From Stentor roeselii (Eukaryota > Ciliophora > Heterotrichea > Heterotrichida > Stentoridae), in assembly GCA_006503475.1 (NCBI GenBank), contig RSEH01000109.1, positions 84,724-148,723 of the forward strand: a stretch of DNA of 64,000 nucleotides. Direction: 5' to 3'. The notes beneath the pieces are model-generated. The model worked only from the letters and a program-made list of their open reading frames with translations, was not told the DNA's origin and searched no databases. The position numbers and the translations under genes are program-made. This document shows positions 17,779 through 26,335 of this stretch, piece after piece; position 1 is the first letter of the stretch; the number at the start of each line of letters is the position of its first letter.

Positions 17779-18684
17779 TTAGTCTAAAAGGTAATGCAGG
17801 AAGTCGAGGGTTAGAAGAGTGATTATCACGTTTGGACCCACTCGCGCTACGAAGACTGAAAAACCTGCGTATAGGCCTAATATTCCTTCTCGTTTCACAC
17901 TTTTCATAATACAGTCATTGAAACCGCTATAGGGATATACTCCATTCACATCTGGAACCATTCTCTGACATTTAACCTTAGCATTATCAAAAGGCAAAGA
18001 AATGACACAAGCACAAACAGCAGCAAATAAGCTGCTATAAATTCTATTCATAGAGTTATACCCGATTTTTTTATCCAAATATTCTTTGCACTGATCGTAA
18101 GGTGCAAGCATTCCGAAGTTCAGAGCACAAGCTCTTAACACAGTAGGAGTAGAAGCTCGCCAATAAGCGAAAATTCCTTCTTCCTTAGGGATTCTATACA
18201 GCGCATCAAAGATACCTTTGTAGTTTCTTCTTCTCTCTGGGGGTAAAGAGTGGTCAGTCTGCACCCTGATAAGAGCGATGTCGCAAGGATTTCCAACAAT
18301 CGCCCCGATACCTCCACTGATAGTCGAATAGAAAAACTTCATCCAAAATGAAATGGCATCACTTCCAGTTCGAGCTTTTTCCCTATCCACAAGAGTTTTG
18401 TAGAGACCCAGTCGAGTCGTAGCGTAAACTGCTTGCCGGGTGATCGCACTTGAAAGACCTGAGTAAAACTCAGTGATTCCCTTAGTTCTAAGTGTTTCTT
18501 TCGCGAGTTGCAGAGCTGAAATTTTAGCCCCGCATCGACCTTCAGCCTGACACTGAACATGAACTTTGATGTAGTCAACAGGAAGTGTGGCACAGGTTGC
18601 AACGATCCCTGAAGCTCCACCTATAGCAAAGTTCTTGATTTCTTCCACGTACTTGGTCTGCTGGATGTCCGGATGGTTGAGCAT
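17779..18684 (-). CDS. Mitochondrial carrier family protein, oxoglutarate/malate carrier-like, 301 aa
   Basis: Three tandem ~100-residue carrier repeats with degenerate Px[D/E]xx[K/R] signatures: LPVDYIKVHVQ, PCDIALIRVQ and LPFDNAKVKCQ. The second repeat (DHSLPPERRRNYKGIFDALY, then EEGIFAYWRASTPTVLRA) lines up with SLC25A11, the inner-membrane 2-oxoglutarate/malate exchanger, whose matching segment is LPADQRRGYKNVFNAL. The length of 301 is usual for the family. A dicarboxylate carrier of different specificity is possible. The stop is 4 bp from that of the upstream convergent gene. Confidence 0.9.
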   Translation of the reverse strand: MLNHPDIQQTKYVEEIKNFAIGGASGIVATCATLPVDYIKVHVQCQAEGRCGAKISALQLAKETLRTKGITEFYSGLSSAITRQAVYATTRLGLYKTLVDREKARTGSDAISFWMKFFYSTISGGIGAIVGNPCDIALIRVQTDHSLPPERRRNYKGIFDALYRIPKEEGIFAYWRASTPTVLRACALNFGMLAPYDQCKEYLDKKIGYNSMNRIYSSLFAAVCACVISLPFDNAKVKCQRMVPDVNGVYPYSGFNDCIMKSVKREGILGLYAGFSVFVARVGPNVIITLLTLDFLHYLLD

Positions 18685-19411
18685 TTTAATAACCAGCCAT
18701 TTAAATAGGCAGTCATATTTTTTTCCTGTACTTATTGATTATTTGAGAATTACTCAAATAGTCATATGTTTGGACTAAAGATAGGCTTTTTTGATATATT
18801 AGATTGAAACTCAATATATTGTTTTTTTAGGAAGATTTGAACATAAAGATGCTGAATTAGGTTGTTTAGAGAATAATGTTTATGTTGGAATATATGAATC
18901 TATTAATTAGACTTATCTTGAAAACGATGAATAAAATGAAAGTACTAAATAAATTTTCGTTTCATCTTCTTGTCTATATTATCAAGATTTTTTAATGTAT
19001 GAATTTAACGTTGTGTTTTTGCAATTATATTCAAAAGTCTAATATGTTTTATTTTTAATCTCATCGCATTCTTTACTTTTATAAAAAGACTTAAGTTAAA
19101 ATAAGTCATTAAGCATCAGCAGAAAAGATTGTTTTTTTTCCAAGTAGCAATAGAATAATTTATTGAAAATTTAGCATCTTAAAACATATAAGATTTATCA
19201 GAGAATAAATAGCTACTTGATATTCTCAATACTTAAAAATCTCCATCCTTATTTCATATCACTCAACAACAATATTCTTTAAGTTCACCAAAGAGTTAAA
19301 CCCTAAAACCCTACCAACTTCAGCCCAGGACTCAAAATGATCATCAATAATTCACTAAATTCCCTTAATTTTCATTTAATCCCATCTTTTCAAATTTAAT
19401 ATAAAAATCAC
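18685..19411. promoter_or_regulatory. Divergent intergenic spacer with a coding-like relic
   Basis: A 727-bp AT-rich spacer between two divergent start codons, the longest in the left 50 kb. The last 150 bp before 19412 are C/A-rich and G-poor. Within it, 18803-18910 (+) is an open, protein-like stretch of 35 codons with no usable start. Nothing else recognised. Confidence 0.5.
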
Positions 19412-20572
19412 ATGAACATGACTATCACAAGTGAAGAGTCAAAAATCGATTCAATTCTGCAGAACTTCTTTCACTTAAATCAGCTTTTTTCGAAAAATCA
19501 TAAAAGAATTATAAATTCTTTGCAAAATTCTGACTTTTCTATGATACCAGTAATCTTTATTCAGGGTACTAAAGGCAAGGTGATGATTGACCTACAAAGC
19601 ATCAATATGATTGTTGAATCGAGCAACGAACTGCTAGAAACTGACCTACAGTTTACTAAAATTCTAAAAAACTTTGAATTGGTTGTGGAATGTATATCGA
19701 AAACACAAAGGATTGCTCAATTTATCAAAGGTCAAAACGAACAATTGAAGACGATAGTAGAAAAATACAACCATCTAGTTAAAAATTCAATGCAGCAGCT
19801 TTCTTATTATTTCAAGCAAATCTCAAGTAATCCAACTGCCACAGTTTCTAACTTAATCTTACAAAACAATGAAAAAATAAAGGAATGTGTCTCAAAGTTT
19901 ATCCCTCTATCAATCATCGAGCAAGGAAAAACAAGCACCTTAGGAATGAATTTCCTTGAAAAGTTCAGATTTGATCATTTCGACGACCTGAACCCAATTT
20001 TAAAAGTAAAAAAATTCAGATCATGCTGTGAAAACTTTAAAGAACTTCTCACTTTTATCGGAAAAACGCTTATTTCCTTATATAATTCCAACTGTAGTCA
20101 AAAATTTCACCCAGGTCCTGAGGTGACTTCTTTCAATTGCAGAGAATTTCATGCGAAAACTGAGGAAAGTAAAGAAAAAACAAGTGAATCTCGTAAAAAT
20201 ATTGTCGGAAAAGTAAGAAAACTGTTGAATCGTGGAAGTCTTAGCAAGGCAGAGGCTAAAAGAGTGATTTTAAACATGAATAAACCGGACTTTAGCATGC
20301 AGAACTTTGAATATCTGCAGACTAATGAAGATCATTTCAATAGCAGTGATGATCCCTTGACTGAAACAAGGGTAAACCCTGGAGATAATGCTTCTCATTT
20401 TAATGAAGAAATGAAGAAAGTTGCACCTTTTCCGAAGAAAACTAATAGTAGCTGCTCGGCACTTAAGAGAAGAGTTTCTTCTAATAGTTTTTCTAGAAAC
20501 CTGTCATCTTCGTTGATTAGGAATGGAAGTAACTCGTCTAAATCGAAGTCGAGGCACAGGGTTAATTTTTAA
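19412..20572 (+). CDS. Unidentified protein, 386 aa (381 if the candidate intron is spliced)
   Basis: The N-terminal ~230 residues are mostly helical with mixed hydrophobic residues (LLETDLQFTKILKNFELVVE, FKELLTFIGKTLISLYNS), suggesting a folded helical bundle. From about residue 245 the chain is charged and Ser-rich, ending in a basic tail (RNLSSSLIRNGSNSSKSKSR). A helical segment KVRKLLNRGSLSKAEAKRVI lies between. No family recognised. A stop-free 15-nt sequence at 19550-19564 matches the local intron pattern exactly, so the true protein may lack VIFIQ. Confidence 0.8.
   Translation: MNMTITSEESKIDSILQNFFHLNQLFSKNHKRIINSLQNSDFSMIPVIFIQGTKGKVMIDLQSINMIVESSNELLETDLQFTKILKNFELVVECISKTQRIAQFIKGQNEQLKTIVEKYNHLVKNSMQQLSYYFKQISSNPTATVSNLILQNNEKIKECVSKFIPLSIIEQGKTSTLGMNFLEKFRFDHFDDLNPILKVKKFRSCCENFKELLTFIGKTLISLYNSNCSQKFHPGPEVTSFNCREFHAKTEESKEKTSESRKNIVGKVRKLLNRGSLSKAEAKRVILNMNKPDFSMQNFEYLQTNEDHFNSSDDPLTETRVNPGDNASHFNEEMKKVAPFPKKTNSSCSALKRRVSSNSFSRNLSSSLIRNGSNSSKSKSRHRVNF
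19550..19564 (+). other. Candidate stop-free 15-nt intron
   Basis: The sequence GTAATCTTTATTCAG is phase 0, with A at position 10 and a CAG end. It has the same pattern as the placed introns but lacks a stop, so both forms stay in frame. Read as exon it encodes VIFIQ. Confidence 0.5.
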
Positions 20573-20659
20573 TTGTTTAGTATAAGTGTTGAAGGGTAAT
20601 GCTGATAATTTGATTTACTTAGGAATTAAGGATTGAAATCTTATCTCAAGTAATAATAA

Positions 20660-21937
20660 ATGATATCTTTGCTAATTCTGACATTCACAACAATACCTAC
20701 TGAGAGCTTCTATATCGGAGATTGGAATGGCCAAATCCTCGACTTTTCCTCTAAAAGCGGACTAACCTACTTTGCACTATCATCGACCTACGACAGATGC
20801 AGCGTGGTGTTATTCAATGGTCACTGGAGATCAGAAGATTTCAAAGCATTGAACTGCAGTATACAAGCCATTCATAACACAGGAAGACTTCTGGTCTATT
20901 CAACCGGTATCTCCAACCAGTCCTTGACAATAGAAGCCAACATAACAGGAGATATAAAACTTTCAATCTTCAACGAAAAATCCGAAATTTCCGGAACTTT
21001 TTCATCAGTCCCAAAATACCTCTCCATCAATTTTTCAGCCTCAGAAGCACTTTTCGACGCCTACATAAAAAAAATCTACTTTTTTATCATTCTTTTCACT
21101 TTCCTAAAAACTTTAGAATTTTACATCTGCCGGCAAATCCTTTCGAAAATTTCAAATCGCCTTTTAGCCCAAAGTATGAGTTTATCTTCGATAATCCTGT
21201 CATCGACAGTGGACCTTTTTTATCTTTTGTGGTCTTTTGAAATAGTGGGAAAATATGTAAAGTTTAAATAGCTGAGTCTTATCGAGTTCATGATTTTATC
21301 ATTGTCGTGTCTGGTGCTTTTGAGAGAAAAATCAAGGATTTTCGACCGTGCAGTGAAATCTCAGTCTTTAAGTCGCCGTCGTCATGGTTTTTCGACTTAT
21401 ATGTTTATTTCAGCGCTTTATATCACAACTCTTAACACTTTATACTACTTGAATGTTGTGGCTTCCAACATGGTCTTCATTCCGCATATTGTAAAAAACT
21501 TAAGAAGAAGAAGTGTTTCTAAATATTTGATCGCTACTTTAATAGCAAGTCAACTTCTTTTGACACTTTCTATTATTTGCTGGGAGGATAACTTTTTGGT
21601 ATGGGAACCTAATTATTACTTATCTGCTGGCGTTGTTGGGGTTGTTAGTTTGCAGATGGTTTACTTGTTTAAAAAATCTCAAGTTCGTGATGATGCGGCT
21701 CTTGATGGTGACTTGGAAGACCCTCTGGGTTTTGATGAGATACCGATTTTAACGGATAGTTCTTTGGGACCGATAAGTGCTTCGTGTCCAATCTGCCTAA
21801 CAGACCTTCCACCATCAGGTCTAGTAAGAACAAGCTGCATGCACTGGTTTCACTTATCCTGCATCCAAGGTTGGCTTCGTATAAATTCAGTCTGTCCAGT
21901 ATGCAGGACTGAAGTATTTTCACTATACAGACGATAA
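20660..21937 (+). CDS. Multi-pass membrane RING-H2 E3 ubiquitin ligase, Tul1/FLY-like, 420 aa, one intron
   Basis: Exons are 20660-21256 and 21272-21937. The order is a signal peptide (MISLLILTFTTIPTESF), a lumenal beta-rich domain of about 120 residues, about six membrane helices between residues 138 and 340, and a C-terminal RING-H2: CPICLTDLP, then CMHWFHLSCIQGW and CPVCRTE, with all C3H2C3 ligands present. This topology is that of Golgi/endosomal Tul1/Dsc1 in fungi and FLYING SAUCER in plants, which ubiquitinate membrane proteins. The start context is ATAAATG. The B-box/Kelch gene follows after 27 bp. Confidence 0.88.
21257..21271 (+). other. 15-nt intron in the membrane RING ligase gene
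   Basis: The intron is GTAAAGTTTAAATAG, phase 0, with A at position 10 and a TAG end. Splicing joins WSFEIVGKY to LSLIEFMILS, connecting the lumenal/helical half with the RING half. Confidence 0.92.
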
Positions 21938-21964
21938 CTCAATTAAAATAATTAGCAGATAACC

Positions 21965-23284
21965 ATGTCCGAAACCTGCATCATCTGCAATGAGAACCAA
22001 GCAGATACTTACTGCATTCCTTGCAGCAGTCTTTTCTGCGCACAATGTTCAGCTTCTCATGTGAACTGGAAGGACAGGTCACATCAACTGATTAACTATC
22101 AAGTCTTCCTCCAACAAAACGAATCTCACGTCTTACAAAAAAAAACAACCATGAAAAACGTGTCTTCTTGGCTAAAGGAGCGACTTGTTGAAGCGAATTT
22201 GCAAATTGACGCGCAATTCGCTGAAGTTGTTGAAAAAATCAGGGCGAAACAGCACTTTTTACATACTTTAGTCGATAAAATCTTTGAAGAAAAAGTTCTA
22301 GAGCAGGTAGAAACTTTTGAAATTAATGAACAAGCTTTAGAACTTATGGCAAAGGGGAAAAATTTAGTGAATAGGCAGATTATTACTCAACAAGACGTGG
22401 AAAGTTTTATCTTCGCTGAAATGATCTGTCCTGGTCTTTCACAAGACTTAGAAATCGCTTTATCAAAAGAACTGAATTACAACCTCGAGATTTACCCAAC
22501 AAGTAAACCAGTTCCTTTATATTCTTTCAAACCAAACTCGTCACAGGTCTTCATGTTCGACATTTTAACTGAAGAAGAAGTCATCATGAACGTGAAAAAT
22601 TTTGAATGTAAAAATTGTGCAGGGTGGTGTTTGTTTGACTCTAAAATCTTCTACACTGGAGGATGGAAACTCGGGTATTCGTCGTTTGAAGTCTTTGAAA
22701 TTAATACTTCAAAGTGGAGCGTCGTACCCAGACCGTCTTTGAATTATCCTAGACATCAACATGCCACGATTTTCGCAAATGGATGCGTGTTTGTCTTTGG
22801 AGGAGCTGGAAAACTTGGACTTTTAACTGCTTGTGAAAAATGGAATTTAAGTGATCAGAACTGGAAAGTTATTTGTCATTTACCCAATCCTATCACGCAA
22901 ATGGGAATTTGTAATGTTGGAAATTTTATTTTTCTTTCTGGAGGGTTGGAGTTTGAAAGGTATTCGATTTTGAAGGATTGCTTTTTTAGACTCCCGGTTA
23001 GGTTTTATGGAAGGGTTTTGTCGACTTTGGTTGAGTATGGATCTAATATTTTGATTTTTCGACCAGGTGAGCTCTGGGAATACGAAAGTGAAGAAGGAAT
23101 GATCTACAAAAAAGCTGATCTAGACTACATCGACCTCTGGAGTTCAACCCATCCAGTTCTCCGCATGGGAAAAGTTTACTTCTTTCTAGAAAACCTGCGA
23201 ATAGTCTACGCATTCGACATATCCAAGAAAAAGTTAGAATTCGTGACAGATTTTCATAAAAGTGACTCAGAATCTTCTCCTTAA
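21965..23284 (+). CDS. B-box zinc finger and Kelch-repeat protein, 439 aa
   Basis: Residues 5-45 are a B-box-type zinc finger (CIICNENQADTYCIPC, then FCAQCSASH and DRSHQL). Residues ~60-140 form a coiled coil, as in TRIM proteins. From residue ~195 come Kelch-type beta-propeller blades, with FYTGGWKLGYSSFEVFEI, CVFVFGGAGKLGLLTACEKW and FIFLSGGLEFERYSIL marked by the GG pair. There is no N-terminal RING, so it is probably an adaptor rather than a ligase. The architecture is common in ciliates. It converges on the next gene with 44 bp between stops. Confidence 0.9.
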   Translation: MSETCIICNENQADTYCIPCSSLFCAQCSASHVNWKDRSHQLINYQVFLQQNESHVLQKKTTMKNVSSWLKERLVEANLQIDAQFAEVVEKIRAKQHFLHTLVDKIFEEKVLEQVETFEINEQALELMAKGKNLVNRQIITQQDVESFIFAEMICPGLSQDLEIALSKELNYNLEIYPTSKPVPLYSFKPNSSQVFMFDILTEEEVIMNVKNFECKNCAGWCLFDSKIFYTGGWKLGYSSFEVFEINTSKWSVVPRPSLNYPRHQHATIFANGCVFVFGGAGKLGLLTACEKWNLSDQNWKVICHLPNPITQMGICNVGNFIFLSGGLEFERYSILKDCFFRLPVRFYGRVLSTLVEYGSNILIFRPGELWEYESEEGMIYKKADLDYIDLWSSTHPVLRMGKVYFFLENLRIVYAFDISKKKLEFVTDFHKSDSESSP

Positions 23285-23328
23285 TCCAATGTTTATTGTT
23301 TAACATAAGATATAAAAAGCATCATATC

Positions 23329-23823
23329 TCACTTCCTCGTCTTAATAAACCTTCTATAATTCCTTTCCATAGGTCTCGTCGTTACCAAGAAACTATTTCG
23401 ATCCAGGTTCAATTTAGGATAAACCTTAAACTTATAATTCACAGTTGTCGGCTTCGAAGGTATCAGCTGTTGCAGTCGTTCAATATTTTCAATATCAAAA
23501 AGTGAAATCTTATCAACAGTGCTCGAACGAGACCTGATCATTTTCGGTCTAAGTCCTTGAGGAACGCTGAAGTTTTTTCTATGAGGGAACTTATTTGGGT
23601 AGGACTTTGGAGCATTTTCCACTTCTAAGACAATGCTATCAGAACGAGGAAGAAAAGATTTTACAGTTCTTTTCGGGGTCTTGTAAGGACTGAACTTTAC
23701 TTTAAAAGAGTTGGAGAAGCGGTTGTCGTTAGTAGGGATGAACCTTTGATAGCATTTAAAAGGTGAATCGTCCCAAGTGGGTAAAGTGAACAACTGGTCG
23801 CTTCCTTTCGAGATGCTTTTCAT
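23329..23823 (-). CDS. Basic protein of unknown function, 164 aa
   Basis: The protein is rich in Lys, Arg, Ser, Pro and Phe (FKVKFSPYKTPKRTVKSFLP, RPKMIRSRSSTVDKISLF) and probably disordered, with one short helix (FDIENIERLQQLI). No domain recognised. It resembles other small basic proteins in this window in composition only. Its ATG is 18 bp from the ATG of the divergent GH31-like gene, so the two must share a promoter or initiate inside each other's transcribed region. Confidence 0.75.
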   Translation of the reverse strand: MKSISKGSDQLFTLPTWDDSPFKCYQRFIPTNDNRFSNSFKVKFSPYKTPKRTVKSFLPRSDSIVLEVENAPKSYPNKFPHRKNFSVPQGLRPKMIRSRSSTVDKISLFDIENIERLQQLIPSKPTTVNYKFKVYPKLNLDRNSFLVTTRPMERNYRRFIKTRK

Positions 23824-23841
23824 ACTTAAAACTAATAAACT

Positions 23842-26292
23842 ATGGAAAAACTCAAGAAAATCATCACAAAAAAATTGATTTCTGGGTTTTCAGTAACTAT
23901 CTTGATCTCTTTTTTCAGCGTTTTTCTTGGAGTTGTTTTCATGTCTGCCTCGAAACAGAAGGTCTCTTCAATTTTCATTGAATTGAAACCGGAGCCTGTT
24001 GTGAACTCTGACTATCCAGTCTATCGAGTGCAGAAAATTCAGTACTTGTCATCACAGATCACTGCAGTTTTAAAGCTAGAATCAGAAGGGAGTAGTAAAT
24101 ACGGGCCTAATATTGACTTCTTGTCTTTTCAGGCTGTTTTTGTTGATAAAAACGTGATTCGATTTCAAATCACTGATAAACCGCGAAAACTTTGGCAATT
24201 GGATGAATTTAACTTTACCTCGCTTTATAGCAACAATAACTATGAACTTTTTATCAACAACTATCCTTTTGGGGTTGAGATTAAAGATAAAAAAGATGGG
24301 AGTAGTGTTTTTAACTCGATTGGTTTGAACTTTTACTTTAGTCAGAGGTATTTGGAAATTGGGACTTTTCTTAGGGAGGGAAGTTTTAAGTTTGGAGTTG
24401 GGGAAAGGAAGGGAAATTTGATGCTGCCGATTGGAAATCACTCTATTTGGACTAATAGTGAAAACTCTGGACATCATCCATTGTTTTTAGAGGTTTTGAA
24501 TAAAAGCTCTAGTGGGATTTTTTTTCATAATTTTAATGCTATGCAAATTGAAGTTGGGAAAAGTCAGTTAAAGTTTAGGACTACTGGAGGAGTGATAGAT
24601 TTTTTTATATTCCTCGGAAAAACCGGTGAAGACATAATCAGAAACTTTCATACAATTCTAGGTCCTCCCGACCTGCCTCTTTTCAGCGATCTAGGCTACC
24701 ACTACGGTGAAAAACTAACTTCCTCAGAATCCCTTCTCAACTCTTTAACCTATTTAGAAAAGCAGCAAATTCCAGTGGACCGTTTATGGCTGAGAAACTT
24801 TCTTTCACCAACAAAAAGTTTCGAAATTTCTGAAGATTTCTCAGGATTAACCTCTAAATTAAGCGAGTTCAACACCGAGCTTTTATTAGAAGTTTCATCA
24901 GAGATCAGTGAAAACTCTCAGTTCTTCGAACTTTCAAAAAAAAGTCTTCTGCCATTTAAGGCGAATGGTGCAAAAGGACCGTCATATTACCTTGACTGGT
25001 TCCATCAAGACTCAAGTAAAGTCTGGCATGAGGTTCTCGAAGATTTGATTACAAAAACAAATGCTACAGGTTTGAGCCTGACTGAAAATGAGGTCTCGAC
25101 AGGTGAAAGTTCATCAAGGTCATCATTTAACCTGCCTTTCGAGCCGATGACTTGTTTGGAGTGTGGGACGATTCCTTTGGATACTTCTCATGCGAATTCA
25201 TTCAAAGAAATCGACCTTCACAGTTTATGGGGAGATATGCAGGTAAAGGCTAGCAGATCTTTTTATCTAAAAAAAAATCAAAGACCCTGCATTTTTTCTT
25301 CAAGTTCCCGTTCAGGTACTCCATCATTTCGGACATTCAGCATAAACCGTGCGAATTGGGACTTATTCCGAGAAAGCATAAACTCAGTCCTATCATTTGA
25401 GATGTTCGGAATTCGCTCTGGTTCCAACATCTGCGGTTTAAAGACTTTAGGACGACTAGAAATGTGTCTTCGCTGGCACCAAATCAGTTCAATGCTTCCA
25501 ATGATGATAAACTTAAAAGACGATAAAGCTTCAGAGTCTCAAGTCTTCGACAAGACGATTTTACCTGGAATTCAAGAAGCGATAATGAAAAGATACTCAT
25601 TATCACTATTTTTTTACTCTTTATTTTTTGAGTCTTCACTTCATGGCGGGTCGATCGTAAAGCCTGTTCTTTTTGAATTCTTAGAAGACCAAAGCGTGCT
25701 TTTTCCTCATCAGTTCTTGATAGGCTCTTGTTTATTAGGAGTTTTTTCGTTATTTGAAAAAAGTGATGAAGTCTTGGCTTATTTTCCTAGAAGTCGGTGG
25801 TTTGGACTTTGGGATGGAAAGGAAATAATTGGAAAGGGAAATAGTTTTGATGTTGATATCAGGGAAGGATTTGAATTGTTTTTAAGAGGAGGTTTCGTTG
25901 TACCTCTTGTTGACTCGCAGGGTGTTAGGAGGATACTTGATGTTAGGAAAAAAGGACTTACGCTGGTTGTAGCTTTAGACGATAACTATAAGGCTCGAGG
26001 AGTTTTTTACGTTGATGATGGAATCTCGCCTGACACTTTAAAATCCAAGAAATTCACAAAAGTCACTGTAGAAGCAAGAAAAGAAGAATATTTAATCATT
26101 AAAGTGACCAGTGTCATTCGTGGATACCTACAAGATTTCAACAGTCTTGTGAAAGTCAAGGTTTTCGGGTACCAGACAGTGCGACAAGTCCTTCTAAACA
26201 ACCAGTACCTGAACTTCACTTTCCAAAAAGAAACCCTCGAGATTCTTCTTTCAGTGAATTCCTTCGAAAATCATGAAATTCTAGTCTTTTAG
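23842..26292 (+). CDS. GH31 alpha-glucosidase homologue lacking catalytic residues (pseudoenzyme), 816 aa
   Basis: A type II membrane protein: one hydrophobic anchor at residues ~13-35, then a lumenal GH31 fold. Family landmarks are kept: FKFGVGERKG near residue 185, the sugar-mutarotase-like N-domain, IMKRYSLSLFFYSLFFES and the C-terminal beta domain. The catalytic motifs are not. The nucleophile motif WIDMNEPS of active enzymes reads SLTENEVS, with Thr where Asp should be. The acid/base HWTGD reads SINRA, and GADVCGF reads GSNICGL. It is therefore unlikely to hydrolyse glycosides but could still bind glycans in the secretory pathway. The frame is intact, so this is not a decaying gene. Confidence 0.88.
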   Translation: MEKLKKIITKKLISGFSVTILISFFSVFLGVVFMSASKQKVSSIFIELKPEPVVNSDYPVYRVQKIQYLSSQITAVLKLESEGSSKYGPNIDFLSFQAVFVDKNVIRFQITDKPRKLWQLDEFNFTSLYSNNNYELFINNYPFGVEIKDKKDGSSVFNSIGLNFYFSQRYLEIGTFLREGSFKFGVGERKGNLMLPIGNHSIWTNSENSGHHPLFLEVLNKSSSGIFFHNFNAMQIEVGKSQLKFRTTGGVIDFFIFLGKTGEDIIRNFHTILGPPDLPLFSDLGYHYGEKLTSSESLLNSLTYLEKQQIPVDRLWLRNFLSPTKSFEISEDFSGLTSKLSEFNTELLLEVSSEISENSQFFELSKKSLLPFKANGAKGPSYYLDWFHQDSSKVWHEVLEDLITKTNATGLSLTENEVSTGESSSRSSFNLPFEPMTCLECGTIPLDTSHANSFKEIDLHSLWGDMQVKASRSFYLKKNQRPCIFSSSSRSGTPSFRTFSINRANWDLFRESINSVLSFEMFGIRSGSNICGLKTLGRLEMCLRWHQISSMLPMMINLKDDKASESQVFDKTILPGIQEAIMKRYSLSLFFYSLFFESSLHGGSIVKPVLFEFLEDQSVLFPHQFLIGSCLLGVFSLFEKSDEVLAYFPRSRWFGLWDGKEIIGKGNSFDVDIREGFELFLRGGFVVPLVDSQGVRRILDVRKKGLTLVVALDDNYKARGVFYVDDGISPDTLKSKKFTKVTVEARKEEYLIIKVTSVIRGYLQDFNSLVKVKVFGYQTVRQVLLNNQYLNFTFQKETLEILLSVNSFENHEILVF

Positions 26293-26335
26293 CCTTTCAA
26301 AGCGTAATCTAATAGGCGGTACTAATTTAAAATAA

